Shown one piece after another: positions 8,063-16,707 of a stretch of 64,000 nucleotides of DNA. The notes under the pieces were generated by a model, which saw only the letters and a program-made list of their open reading frames with translations, was not told the DNA's origin and did not search any database. Numbering within the stretch: position 1 is the stretch's first letter; each line of letters begins with the position of its first letter. Location of the stretch: assembly GCF_001500065.1 (NCBI RefSeq), contig NZ_LQIN01000007.1:59934-123933 (forward strand), in the 5' to 3' direction. Source of the DNA: Mycobacterium sp. IS-3022 (lineage in GTDB: Bacteria > Actinomycetota > Actinomycetes > Mycobacteriales > Mycobacteriaceae). Position numbers and translations under genes: made by a program.

Positions 8063-8773
8063 GTGACGGTCACCCCGGACGCCCAGCAGACCGAGCACCG
8101 CGGCTTCGCCACCACGGGGTCGGCCTACTATCCGACGCTCGTCGCGGTCTTCACCGGCCTGGTGCTGATCTCGAACGTGGCGGCGACCAAGGGCATCGCG
8201 TTCGGCCCCATCATCGGCGACTGGTCGCTGATCACCGACGGCGGCTTCGTCGTGTTCCCGCTGACCTACGTGATCGGCGACGTGTTGTCGGAGGTCTACG
8301 GCTTTGCCGCCACCCGGCGCGCGATCTACATCGCGTTCGTGATGGAGGCGCTCGCGGCGTTCACGTTCTGGCTCACCGCCGTGCTGCCCGCCGCCGACTT
8401 CTACACCAATCAAGCGGCGTTCGAGGCCGTGGTGAAGCCGTTCACGCAGTTGATCATCGCGGGGCTGGCGGGCTTCATCGTCGGGCAGACGCTCAACGCC
8501 TGGGTCGTCGTGAAGGTGAAGACCCGGGTCGGCGAGAAGCATCTGTGGGCCCGGTTGATCGGGTCGACGGTCATCGGCGAGTTCGCCGACACGCTCGTGT
8601 TCTGCAGCATCGCCGCGGCCGCCATCGGGATCGACACCTGGGGCGACTTCCTGACGTACGTGGCGCTGGGCTGGGTGTACAAGACCGCGGTGGAGGTGGT
8701 CGTGCTGCCGGTGACCTACCGCGTCATCGCGTTCATCAAGCGCCGCGAACCGACATATCAGCCCGCCTCCTGA
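8063..8773 (+). CDS. VUT/YhhQ family transporter (queuosine precursor transporter-like)
   Basis: A protein of 236 residues starting at GTG 8063, 12 nt after the FecB2-like gene. About six membrane helices are visible. Conserved family segments are GDVLSEVYGF (residues ~72-81), the NAWVVVKVKTR loop with a preceding helix, and GSTVIGEFADTLVF. Characterised YhhQ proteins import preQ0/preQ1 for tRNA queuosine synthesis; some members may carry other substrates. The gene interrupts the order Rv0265c-Rv0264c found in M. tuberculosis, so it looks like an insertion or a loss elsewhere. The only ribosome site visible is a weak GAGAAG. Confidence 0.82.
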   Translation: MTVTPDAQQTEHRGFATTGSAYYPTLVAVFTGLVLISNVAATKGIAFGPIIGDWSLITDGGFVVFPLTYVIGDVLSEVYGFAATRRAIYIAFVMEALAAFTFWLTAVLPAADFYTNQAAFEAVVKPFTQLIIAGLAGFIVGQTLNAWVVVKVKTRVGEKHLWARLIGSTVIGEFADTLVFCSIAAAAIGIDTWGDFLTYVALGWVYKTAVEVVVLPVTYRVIAFIKRREPTYQPAS

Positions 8774-8835
8774 GGCTTCGTTAAAACTCCTCTGGCAAGG
8801 CTCACAGAGCACGGGATTTGGTAGCTACTCGCGGG

Positions 8836-8841
8836 TAAGTT
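8836..8841 (+). promoter_or_regulatory. -10 element (TAAGTT) for pxpB
   Basis: TAAGTT is six bases before ATG 8848 in a 74-nt intergenic gap. There is no Shine-Dalgarno sequence, which fits a leaderless transcript for pxpBC. Confidence 0.55.
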
Positions 8842-8847
8842 CGGGTC

Positions 8848-9525
8848 ATGAGCGTGACAGCCGAAATGGACCGTGGCGTACGGGCCGCCGGCGCCATCCC
8901 CATCCGCGACTACGGGGACCGGGCGCTGCTGCTCGAGTTCGACCGCACCGCGGCAGTATTGGCGTGGACCGAGGCGATCCGACAGGCCGACCTGCCCGGC
9001 GTGCTCGACATCGTGCCGGCTTCGCGCACGGTGTTGATTAAGCTCGCCGGGCACCGGTACCAGGCGCCCACGCGGCAACGCCTGCGCAGCCTGCATGTCG
9101 ACGCCGACTTCGATGCGGAGTTGACACCGCCGTCAGACCGCCGCGCCGACGTCACGATCGACGTCGTCTACGACGGTCCGGATCTCGACGAGGTGGCCCG
9201 CCTGACGGGCCTGACGCCAGAGCAGGTGGTCGCCGCGCACACCGGCAGGCTGTGGCGGGTCGGATTCGGTGGGTTCGCACCGGGTTTCGCCTATCTCGTC
9301 GGCGGTGATCCTCGCCTGGAGGTGCCGCGCCGGTCCGAACCGCGAACCAAGGTGCCGGCCGGGGCCGTCGGACTGGCAGGCGAGTTCAGCGGCATCTATC
9401 CGCGCGAGTCCCCAGGCGGCTGGCAGTTGATCGGCCGCACCTCTGCGGTGCTCTGGGACGTCGACCGCGAGAAGCCGGCGCTGCTGACCTCGGGCATGTG
9501 GGTGCAGTTCCGGGACGCTGGGTAG
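8848..9525 (+). CDS. pxpB: 5-oxoprolinase subunit B
   Basis: A protein of 225 residues of the KipI/PxpB family (Rv0264c homologue). It has the ATP-grasp-associated carboxyltransferase-like signature [14 protein letters not shown] (near residue 148), [19 protein letters not shown], and a [11 protein letters not shown] motif. PxpA, PxpB and PxpC together hydrolyse 5-oxoproline (pyroglutamate) to glutamate using ATP. This gene is 19 nt upstream of pxpC with an AGGAGGC ribosome site between, so they form an operon. No pxpA (LamB/YcsF family) gene is present in the window. Confidence 0.9.
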   Translation: MSVTAEMDRGVRAAGAIPIRDYGDRALLLEFDRTAAVLAWTEAIRQADLPGVLDIVPASRTVLIKLAGHRYQAPTRQRLRSLHVDADFDAELTPPSDRRADVTIDVVYDGPDLDEVARLTGLTPEQVVAAHTGRLWRVGFGGFAPGFAYLVGGDPRLEVPRRSEPRTKVPAGAVGLAGEFSGIYPRESPGGWQLIGRTSAVLWDVDREKPALLTSGMWVQFRDAG

Positions 9526-9544
9526 GACTGGATAGGAGGCAGCC

Positions 9545-10429
9545 ATGACGACGCTGGAAATCCTGCGCTCCGGGCCGCTGGCGCTGATCGAGGATATGGG
9601 CCGTCCCGGGCTGGCGCACATGGGCGTCGGCCGATCCGGCGCCGCCGACCGGCGGTCGCACACGTTGGCCAACCGGCTGGTGGCCAACCCCGACGACCGG
9701 GCCACCATCGAGGTGACGTTCGGGGGGCTGGCGGCGCGGGTGCGCGGTGGCGACATCGCCATCGCCGTCACCGGCGCCGACACCGACCCAGCGGTCAACG
9801 GAATACCCTTCGGCACCAACAGCATTCACTTCGCCCGCGACGGTGAGGTGATCACGCTCGGTGCACCTTACTCCGGCCTGCGGACCTATCTGGCAGTGCG
9901 CGGCGGTATCGACGTCGAGCCGGTCCTGGGGTCGCGGTCATACGACGTGATGTCCGCGATCGGACCGCAGCCGCTGCAGCCGGGTGATGTGTTGCCGGTC
10001 GGCGAGCACACCGAGGAGTTCCCCGAACTCGATCAGGCGCCGGTCGCGGCCATCGAGGACGACGCGGTCGAGTTGATGGTGGTGCCCGGTCCGCGCGACG
10101 ACTGGTTCGTCGACCCGGATGTGTTGATCCGCACCAACTGGTTGGCGACCACCAAGAGCGACCGCGTGGGCATGCGGCTGGTCGGGATGCCGCTGGAGTA
10201 CCGCCGGCCGGATCGCCAACTCCCCAGCGAAGGAGCTACCCGCGGCGCAATTCAAGTGCCGCCGAACGGTTTTCCGGTCATCCTGGGGCCGGACCATCCG
10301 GTCACCGGCGGCTACCCGGTGATCGGCGTCGTCGCCGACGAGGACATCGACAAGGTGGCTCAGGTGCGGCCCGGGCAAACGGTGCGGATGCACTGGTCGC
10401 GGCCGCGCCGGCCGTTCGAAGACGGCTAG
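9545..10429 (+). CDS. pxpC: 5-oxoprolinase subunit C (biotin-dependent carboxyltransferase fold)
   Basis: A protein of 294 residues of the KipA/PxpC family (Rv0263c homologue). It shows the characteristic opening [31 protein letters not shown], the [16 protein letters not shown] segment, and [15 protein letters not shown] with [13 protein letters not shown]. In B. subtilis the related KipA acts with KipI in sporulation control, but PxpBC with PxpA is a metabolic enzyme in most bacteria. AGGAGGC precedes ATG 9545. It forms a two-gene unit with pxpB; the next gene, aac(2'), appears to have its own promoter. Confidence 0.9.
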   Translation: MTTLEILRSGPLALIEDMGRPGLAHMGVGRSGAADRRSHTLANRLVANPDDRATIEVTFGGLAARVRGGDIAIAVTGADTDPAVNGIPFGTNSIHFARDGEVITLGAPYSGLRTYLAVRGGIDVEPVLGSRSYDVMSAIGPQPLQPGDVLPVGEHTEEFPELDQAPVAAIEDDAVELMVVPGPRDDWFVDPDVLIRTNWLATTKSDRVGMRLVGMPLEYRRPDRQLPSEGATRGAIQVPPNGFPVILGPDHPVTGGYPVIGVVADEDIDKVAQVRPGQTVRMHWSRPRRPFEDG

Positions 10430-10454
10430 ACCGGCAGCGAGCGCGCCGCGCTGG

Positions 10455-11048
<594 letters not shown>

Positions 11049-11124
11049 GATTCAGCTCATAACGCCGGCTTGACCTGGGGTTTGTGGGCGGCCCGGGCTG
11101 CCGACACGACTCCGCAACGGTCAA

Positions 11125-11156
11125 GTAATCGCTCGGAAACATGCACTGCATACACA
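11125..11156 (+). promoter_or_regulatory. nnaR promoter with GlnR-like box
   Basis: GTAAT (11125-11129), six bases, then GAAAC (11136-11140) resembles the GlnR half-site pair GTnAC-n6-GAAAC. It is followed by a short palindrome ATGCA-C-TGCAT (11141-11151) and a -10-like TACACA (11151-11156), six bases before ATG 11163. GlnR controls nitrate/nitrite genes in mycobacteria; its binding here is inferred. Confidence 0.4.
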
Positions 11157-11162
11157 TGTCGC

Positions 11163-12311
11163 ATGACCGAGCCCGACTGGGCGCCGCTCACCGGCTTCCG
11201 GGTGGCGGTGACCTCCGCCCGGCGTGCCGACGAGTTGAGCGCGCTGCTGCGCCGCCGCGGTGCGACGGTGACCAGCGCGCCGGCGATCCAGATGGTGCCG
11301 CTGCCCGACGACGACGTGTTGCGCGCGCACACTCGAGCTCTGATCGACGCGCCACCGGACATCGTGATCGCCACCACCGGCATCGGCTTCCGGGGCTGGA
11401 TCGCCGCCGCCGACGGCTGGGGCCTCGCCAACGACCTGATCGACGCGCTCGCAAAGGCGCGCATCCTGTCCCGTGGGCCCAAGGCGACGGGCGCCCTACG
11501 CGCGGCCGGCCTGCCCGAGGAGTGGTCTCCGGACTCGGAGTCGTCGCGCGAGTTGGTGCATTACCTCGTCGCGGGCGGGATCGCCGGTCAGCGCGTCGCG
11601 GTACAGATGCACGGCGCGACCGATGAGTGGGACCCGTTCCCCGAGTTTCTCGACGAGTTGCGTGCCGCCGGCGCCGAAGTCGTACCGATCCTGGTGTACC
11701 GGTGGCATCCGGCGCCACACAACGGGGACTTCGACCAGCTGGTGGCCGGCATCGCCGAGGAGAAGTTCGACGCGGTCAGCTTCACCTCGGCGCCCGCGGT
11801 CGCGTCGGTTCTGCTGCGGGCCAGGGAACTTGGGTTGGAGAGCCAGGTGCTCGCGGCGTTTCGCGGTGACGTGCACGCGATGTGCGTCGGGCCCGTGACC
11901 GCCCGACCGCTGGCGCGGCTCGGAGTGCCGACGTCGGCGCCAGACCGAATGCGGTTGGGCGCGTTGGTCCGTCACATCACCGACGAGTTGCCGCTGCTGT
12001 GCGCGCGGACGGTTCGGGTGGCCGGGCATCTGCTCGAGATCCGCGGCACCTGCGTGCTGGTCGACGGTGTGGTCAAGCCGGTGTCGCCGGCCGGCATGGC
12101 GACGATCCGCGCGCTGGCCCACCGGCCCGGCGCGGTGGTGTCGCGCGCCGACCTGCTGCGGGCGCTGCCCGGCAACGGCACCGACACCCACGCGGTCGAA
12201 ACCGCGGTGCTGCGACTACGGACGGCGTTGGGCGACAAGAACATTGTGTCGACGGTCGTCAAGCGCGGCTACCGGCTGGCCGTCGAGGACAGTCTGGCGG
12301 TGGCGCCATGA
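11163..12311 (+). CDS. nnaR: NnaR: HEM4 (uroporphyrinogen-III synthase-like) domain fused to OmpR-type DNA-binding domain
   Basis: A protein of 382 residues. Residues ~1-265 form a HEM4/uroporphyrinogen-III synthase-like domain (FRVAVTSARRADELSALLRR; ATTGIGFRGWI; AVSFTSAPAVASVLL). Residues ~285-375 form a winged-helix trans_reg_C domain (RALAHRPGAVVSRADLLRAL, then DTHAVETAVLRLRTALGDK, VVKRGYRL). This architecture and location match Rv0260c/MSMEG_0432 NnaR, needed with GlnR for growth on nitrate or nitrite in M. smegmatis. Whether the HEM4 part is catalytic or a sensor is open. ATG 11163 is chosen from the promoter-like spacing and conserved start. Its stop overlaps the cbiX start (ATGA). The narK transporter that normally lies upstream is absent. 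Confidence 0.88.
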   Translation: MTEPDWAPLTGFRVAVTSARRADELSALLRRRGATVTSAPAIQMVPLPDDDVLRAHTRALIDAPPDIVIATTGIGFRGWIAAADGWGLANDLIDALAKARILSRGPKATGALRAAGLPEEWSPDSESSRELVHYLVAGGIAGQRVAVQMHGATDEWDPFPEFLDELRAAGAEVVPILVYRWHPAPHNGDFDQLVAGIAEEKFDAVSFTSAPAVASVLLRARELGLESQVLAAFRGDVHAMCVGPVTARPLARLGVPTSAPDRMRLGALVRHITDELPLLCARTVRVAGHLLEIRGTCVLVDGVVKPVSPAGMATIRALAHRPGAVVSRADLLRALPGNGTDTHAVETAVLRLRTALGDKNIVSTVVKRGYRLAVEDSLAVAP

Positions 12312-12988
12312 GTTACCTGCTGGTGGCGCACGGCACCCGCAAACAGAGCGGGGTGTCGCTGATCGGGAACCTCGCAGATCAGGTGTCGACCGCGCTGGGC
12401 GCCCGCGTCCACGTCGCGTTCGTCGACGTACTGGGCCCGACACCGAGCGAAGTGCTGCAGAGCCTGCCCGATCGCACGATCCTGGTGCCAGCGTTCCTGT
12501 CCCGCGGATATCACGTCAACACCGACATCCCCGCACACGTAGCGGCCAGCGGACACCCCGGCGTGACGATCGCCGACGCGCTCGGTCCCAGCCCGCAGTT
12601 GACCCGCGTGCTGACCGATCGGCTGATCGAATGTGGTTGGCGGCCAGGCGATTCCGTGGTGCTGGCGGCAGCGGGCACCTCCGATGCGGGTGCGTTGTCT
12701 GATCTGCGGCGCATGTCGGCGCTGCTGTCGGCGGTGATCGGCGACCGGGTCGAGCTGGCGTATGCCGCCACCGGCGAGCCGCGGGTCGCCGACGCGGTGG
12801 CGAGTCTGCGCCGCAGCGGCGCGCGGCGGGTGGTGGTCGCCTCATACCTTCTGGCCGAAGGCCTGTTCCAAGACCGGTTGCGCGCCGGTGGGGCCGACGC
12901 GGTGGCCGATCCGCTGGGTACCCACCCCGCGATGGTCCGGTTGATCGCCAACCGGTTCCGCCGTGCCCGGCTGCCGTTGGCGGCCTGA
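12308..12988 (+). CDS. CbiX/SirB-type sirohydrochlorin chelatase
   Basis: A protein of 226 residues with two CbiX repeats. The first begins YLLVAHGTRKQSG with the chelation His in VAHGTR, and ILVPAFLSRGYHVNTDIP supplies the second metal-binding His. The second half repeats the fold (VVLAAAGTSDAGAL; VVVASYLLAEGLFQDRLR). The family inserts Fe2+ into sirohydrochlorin to give sirohaem, or Co2+ for cobalamin. Coupling to nnaR and closeness to nirBD make the sirohaem role likely, since NirB needs sirohaem. It corresponds to Rv0259c. It converges on nirD; the intervening 116 bp hold a GCTCGCGAGGAAA duplication (13076-13102) and no clear terminator. Confidence 0.87.
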   Translation: MSYLLVAHGTRKQSGVSLIGNLADQVSTALGARVHVAFVDVLGPTPSEVLQSLPDRTILVPAFLSRGYHVNTDIPAHVAASGHPGVTIADALGPSPQLTRVLTDRLIECGWRPGDSVVLAAAGTSDAGALSDLRRMSALLSAVIGDRVELAYAATGEPRVADAVASLRRSGARRVVVASYLLAEGLFQDRLRAGGADAVADPLGTHPAMVRLIANRFRRARLPLAA

Positions 12989-13104
12989 GAGTTCTTTTGG
13001 CGAACAGACGCAAGCTGCCCCGAAAATGGCCGAAAATGGGTCACTTTGCGCTCCCCTGCCTTTGGCGTGGGCCCAGCTCGCGAGGAAAGGCTCGCGAGGA
13101 AAAG

Positions 13105-13452
13105 CTAGCCGCGGACTTCGACGTGACCGTCGGCGGTGAGCCGCGTCGGGTAGACCGGCAGCGAGACCTCGGGGTCGTCGAGGCACACACCGTCGTCAAG
13201 GGCGAACGCCTGCTTCTTGATCGGCGACTGAACGGTCGGACGTCCGCCGCGGTCACCCACGATGCCGCGTGACATCACCGCCGCGCCGGAGAACGGATCG
13301 ATGTTGCCGACCGCGTGTAGCGATCCGTCGTCGAGGCGGAACAGCGCCGCCTGACCACCGTCGGCCAGGAGCACGCCGACGCCGCGGTTGGGGATCAGGA
13401 AGTCATAGCGACAGGCTGACGTCCATACCTGGGTTTCGTTGAGCACGGTCAT
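13105..13452 (-). CDS. nirD: Nitrite reductase (NADH) small subunit
   Basis: A Rieske-like protein of 115 residues. The fold is recognisable (PNRGVGVLLADGGQAALFRL; NIDPFSGAAVMSRGIVGD; DDPEVSLPVYPTRL), but the Cys/His cluster ligands of true Rieske proteins are absent, as is normal for NirD. It assists NirB in reducing nitrite to ammonium with NADH in the cytoplasm. ATG 13452 overlaps the nirB stop (ATGA), so expression is coupled. It corresponds to Rv0253. Confidence 0.92.
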   Translation of the reverse strand: MTVLNETQVWTSACRYDFLIPNRGVGVLLADGGQAALFRLDDGSLHAVGNIDPFSGAAVMSRGIVGDRGGRPTVQSPIKKQAFALDDGVCLDDPEVSLPVYPTRLTADGHVEVRG

Positions 13453-15998
13453 CTTTGCGGCACCTTCGGCATCGCGAGCGGGACCTTGCGTCCCGAACTC
13501 TCGGTGAACTCGACAGTGGGGTCGTCAACATCCGGGGCGTTCACGAACGACACGAACCGCGACAGTTTCTGCGGGTCCTCCAACACGCCCTTCCATTCGC
13601 AGGCATAGCCGGCGACGTGTCGATCCATGGCGTCTTCGAATTCGGCGGCCAGGCCGAGCGAGTCGTTGCAGACCACGTCGCGCAGATGCTCGAGGCCGCC
13701 ATCGAGCGCCTCCAACCACGGCGCCGTGCGCTGCAACCGGTCGGCGGTTCGGATGTAGAACATCAGGAACCGGTCGATGTAGCGGATCAGCGTCTCGTCG
13801 TCGAGGTCGCCGGCCAGCAGCTGTGCGTGCCGGGGCGACATGCCGCCGTTCCCGCAGACGTAGAGGTTCCAGCCCTGTTCGGTGGCGATGACGCCGACGT
13901 CCTTGCTCTGAGCCTCCGCACATTCGCGGGCGCAGCCCGAGACCGCCATCTTGATCTTGTGTGGCGCTCGCAGACCGCGGTAGCGCTTCTCGATGGTGAC
14001 CGCCATGTCGACCGAATCCTGCTGACCGTAGCGGCACCATGTGCTGCCCACACAGCTCTTCACCGTGCGCAGCGCCTTGCCGTAGGCATGGCCGGATTCC
14101 ATGCCACCCTCGACCAGCCGGCGCCAGATCTCCGGCAGTTGATCGACCCGCGCGCCGAACATGTCGATGCGCTGGCCACCGGTGATCTTGGTGTAAAGGT
14201 TGAAGTCCCTGGCGATCTCACCGATCAGGATCAACTGCTCGGGAGTGATCTCCCCGCCGGGTGACCGCGGCACCACCGAGTAGCTGCCGTTCTTCTGGAT
14301 GTTGGCCAGGAAGTGGTCATTGGAATCCTGCAGCGAGGCCTGCTCACCGTCGAGAATGTGCTCTGAACTGGTCGACGCGAGAATTGACGCGACAACGGGT
14401 TTGCAGATGTCGCAACCCTTTCCGGTGCCGAACCGTTCGACCAGGCCGGAGAAGGTGCGGATCTCGGTGGCGCTGATGATCTCGAACAGCTCGGCGCGCG
14501 ACTGGCTGAAGTGCTCGCACAGCGCCTTGGATTGTTCGACACCCTCGGCCTCGAGCAGCTGCTTGAGCAGTGGCACGCACGAGCCGCACGACGTGCCCGC
14601 CAGCGTGCACTTCTTCAGGCTCGGCACGTCGCAGCAGCCGCCGGCGATGGCGCCGGTCAGGTCCCCCTTGGTGACGTTGTTACACGAGCAGATCTGCGCG
14701 ATGTCCGGTAGCGCACCGACTCCCAGGCCCGACGCGCTGCCGTCCGAGACCGGCGCGATCAAGGACAGCGGGTCCCCGGGCAGCTCGCTGGCGACCATCG
14801 GGCGCAGCACACCGTAGGCCGACGCGTCACCGACCAGGATGCCGCCCAGCAGGATCTTGGCGTCATCGGAGAGCACCAGTTTGGCGTAGGTCTGCTTGAC
14901 CGGGTCGTTGACCACGACCTCCAGGCAGTTGGGCGTGCGGCCTTGAGCATCACCGAAGCTGGCCACATCGACGCCGAGCAGTTTGAGCTTGGTCGACATG
15001 TCGGCTTCACCGAACTCCGCGGCACCGCCGAGCAGCCGGTCCGCCACCACCTCCGCGGTGGTGTACCCGGGGCCGACCAGCCCGTAGCAGCGGCCCTCGA
15101 TCGCGGCCACCTCGCCGATGGCGTAGATGTCGGGATCGCTTGTGACACAGGTCAAATCGGTGAGCACGCCGCCGCGCTGGGCGACATCCAGGCCGGCTTC
15201 GCGGGCCAGTTCGTCGCGCGGGCGCACCCCGGCGGCGAACACGACCACGCCGGTGTCGATATGGCTGCCGTCGTTGAGCGACAACCGCACCGAATCGTCT
15301 CGGTCGGATTTGCGCAGCGGCTCGTTGCGTTGCACCGGCACGATGCTCTCGGTGCCGACACCGGTGTGCACCTCGATGCCGAGGCCTTTGACCATCCGGC
15401 TCAGCAACGCACCGCCCGCCTCGTCGAGCTGCGCCGCCATCAGATGCGGCGCCATCTCGACGACGTGTGTCTTCAAGCCGAAGGTGCGCAACGCATTTGC
15501 CGCCTCCAGGCCGAGCAGGCCGCCGCCGATCACCACGCCGACCGGCGTTCTGGAATCGCGCGCGGCGTTCGCACCGGCCCGGATGGCGTCCAGGTCATCG
15601 AGGGTCCGGTAGACGTGGCAGACCGGCAGGTCACGCCCCGGCACCGGCGGAACGAACGCATACGATCCGGTGGCCAGCACCAACGCGTCGTAGGGCACGC
15701 GCTGACCGTCGGCGGTGAGCACCTCCTTCGCGGTCCGGTCGATCCCGGTCACCCGCGTGGCCAACCGCAGCTCGACCAGATCGTCGCCCCGGTAGTCATT
15801 ACCCGGTAGCGCGAGCAGGTTGCGGTCCCAATGGTCGGTGTAGCCGGTGAGCCCGACGCGGTCGTAGGCGGCGTCGGCCTCCTCGGCAAGGACGGTGACA
15901 CGCCAGTCGCCGTCGGCGTCCCGGGAGCGAAGCGCCTCGACGAACCGGTGACCGACCATGCCGTGTCCGACAACCACCACGTTTCTCGTTGACCGCAT
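13449..15998 (-). CDS. nirB: Assimilatory nitrite reductase (NADH) large subunit
   Basis: A protein of 849 residues, normal length for NirB. It starts with an FAD/NAD-binding region (VVVVGHGMVGHRF at the N-terminus; GGGLLGLEAANALR for NAD). A BFD-like [2Fe-2S] region has many cysteines (ICSCNNVTKGDLTG; CTLAGTSCGSC; GKGCDIC). The C-terminal sirohaem/[4Fe-4S] half has CVGSTWCRYG and GCARECAEA supplying the cluster cysteines. It reduces nitrite to ammonium for assimilation. ATG 15998 is the first ATG before the nucleotide-binding motif and has a leaderless-type -10 element; a much longer upstream frame is not coding. Regulation by GlnR and NnaR is expected from M. smegmatis. Confidence 0.93.
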   Translation of the reverse strand: MRSTRNVVVVGHGMVGHRFVEALRSRDADGDWRVTVLAEEADAAYDRVGLTGYTDHWDRNLLALPGNDYRGDDLVELRLATRVTGIDRTAKEVLTADGQRVPYDALVLATGSYAFVPPVPGRDLPVCHVYRTLDDLDAIRAGANAARDSRTPVGVVIGGGLLGLEAANALRTFGLKTHVVEMAPHLMAAQLDEAGGALLSRMVKGLGIEVHTGVGTESIVPVQRNEPLRKSDRDDSVRLSLNDGSHIDTGVVVFAAGVRPRDELAREAGLDVAQRGGVLTDLTCVTSDPDIYAIGEVAAIEGRCYGLVGPGYTTAEVVADRLLGGAAEFGEADMSTKLKLLGVDVASFGDAQGRTPNCLEVVVNDPVKQTYAKLVLSDDAKILLGGILVGDASAYGVLRPMVASELPGDPLSLIAPVSDGSASGLGVGALPDIAQICSCNNVTKGDLTGAIAGGCCDVPSLKKCTLAGTSCGSCVPLLKQLLEAEGVEQSKALCEHFSQSRAELFEIISATEIRTFSGLVERFGTGKGCDICKPVVASILASTSSEHILDGEQASLQDSNDHFLANIQKNGSYSVVPRSPGGEITPEQLILIGEIARDFNLYTKITGGQRIDMFGARVDQLPEIWRRLVEGGMESGHAYGKALRTVKSCVGSTWCRYGQQDSVDMAVTIEKRYRGLRAPHKIKMAVSGCARECAEAQSKDVGVIATEQGWNLYVCGNGGMSPRHAQLLAGDLDDETLIRYIDRFLMFYIRTADRLQRTAPWLEALDGGLEHLRDVVCNDSLGLAAEFEDAMDRHVAGYACEWKGVLEDPQKLSRFVSFVNAPDVDDPTVEFTESSGRKVPLAMPKVPQR

Positions 15999-16005
15999 GC
16001 CGCCG

Positions 16006-16032
16006 ACGTTAAGCAGCCGATATTGCCGCAAT
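16006..16032 (-). promoter_or_regulatory. nirB promoter: TAACGT -10 and ATTGC-n-GCAAT palindrome
   Basis: On the minus strand TAACGT (16011-16006) is seven bases before ATG 15998. An 11-bp perfect palindrome ATTGC-n-GCAAT (16022-16032) covers the expected -35 region, a typical place for an activator or repressor. NnaR or GlnR would be the expected ligand; neither assignment is proven. Confidence 0.45.
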
Positions 16033-16145
16033 GTCGCCTCGTGTGAAGCGCCGATCACGGTGTGCTCACAGGGTTCGACGACCGATGTGAGACCGGTTTT
16101 GAGCTCTGCGGCGTGGCTTCGCTCACAGCGAAGACGGGCCGGGAA

Positions 16146-16166
16146 CATGAGCGTAAGTGACTCAAG
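16146..16166 (+). promoter_or_regulatory. HAIR-like HspR operator upstream of hsp20
   Basis: CATGAGC, seven bases, then ACTCAAG compares with the HAIR consensus CTTGAGT-N7-ACTCAAG: the right half is perfect and the left half matches five of seven. HspR is known to control the hsp20 homologue acr2 (Rv0251c) in M. tuberculosis. Confidence 0.7.
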
Positions 16167-16218
16167 TTTAACCAGATGGCGACCGGTGCGGTGCCGGTCA
16201 ACAGCGAGGAGGATGTAC

Positions 16219-16653
16219 ATGAGCACTCTGGCATTACGGACTCGTCCCGCGTGGGACATCGACCGGTGGGTACGCGACTTCTTCGGCCCCGCCACCGCCG
16301 ACGACTGGTTTGCGGGCGCGTTCACCCCCGCCGCGGAAATCGTCAGGGACGGTGACGACGCGCTGGTCCGCGTCGAACTGCCCGGCGTCGACGTCGAGAA
16401 GGACGTCACCGTCGAGGTCGACCGCGGCCATCTGGTCATCCACGGTGAGCGTCGCGACGAGCGCGCCGAGGACCGCGATGGTCGCAGCCTTCGCGAGGTG
16501 CGTTACGGGTCGTTCCGCCGGTCGTTCAAGCTGCCGGCCCACGTCACCGGCGACGCCATCTCGGCGTCGTACGACGCCGGTGTGCTGACGGTGCGGGTGG
16601 CCGGGGCCCACAAGGGCGCCGAGACGCAGCGCATCGCGATCGAAAACAAGTAG
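16219..16653 (+). CDS. Hsp20/alpha-crystallin small heat-shock protein (Acr2-like)
   Basis: A protein of 144 residues. The alpha-crystallin domain runs from about residue 33 to 135, with AEIVRDGDDALVRVELPGVD at its start, HLVIHGERRDE in the middle and a DAGVLTVRVAG strand near the end. It is an ATP-independent chaperone that holds unfolded proteins. It matches Rv0251c (hsp/acr2) by position and sequence. ATG 16219 is six bases after GAGGAGG; ATG 16213, two codons earlier, is too close to that site. A HspR-type operator lies 53 nt upstream and a strong terminator follows. Confidence 0.92.
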   Translation: MSTLALRTRPAWDIDRWVRDFFGPATADDWFAGAFTPAAEIVRDGDDALVRVELPGVDVEKDVTVEVDRGHLVIHGERRDERAEDRDGRSLREVRYGSFRRSFKLPAHVTGDAISASYDAGVLTVRVAGAHKGAETQRIAIENK

Positions 16654-16665
16654 CGCTCACGACAC

Positions 16666-16702
16666 CAAAACCGGTGGAACCGGCGAGGTTCCACCGGTTT
16701 TG
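16666..16702. terminator. Bidirectional terminator hairpin
   Basis: A perfect 16-bp stem (16666-16681 pairing with 16687-16702, ending in CAAAACCGG/CCGGTTTTG) with a five-base loop GGCGA. The A/T tracts at the stem base give a U-rich tail in both directions. It separates the convergent hsp20 and the gene ending at 16708. Confidence 0.85.
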
Positions 16703-16707
16703 TGGTC

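Noticed and set aside
13076..13102. Tandem GCTCGCGAGGAAA between cbiX and nirD
   Set aside because: Only two copies of 13 bp; the CTCGCGAG palindromes are too short to call a terminator or mobile element.
16022..16090. A CRP site in the nirB-hsp20 gap (TGTGA..TCAC at about 16042-16057)
   Set aside because: The half-sites are eight bases apart instead of six, so the geometry is wrong for Crp.
15999..16439. A 147-codon N-terminal extension of NirB
   Set aside because: It crosses the promoter region and the start of hsp20, has no similarity to NirB, and ATG 15998 begins the conserved FAD motif with a -10 box just upstream.
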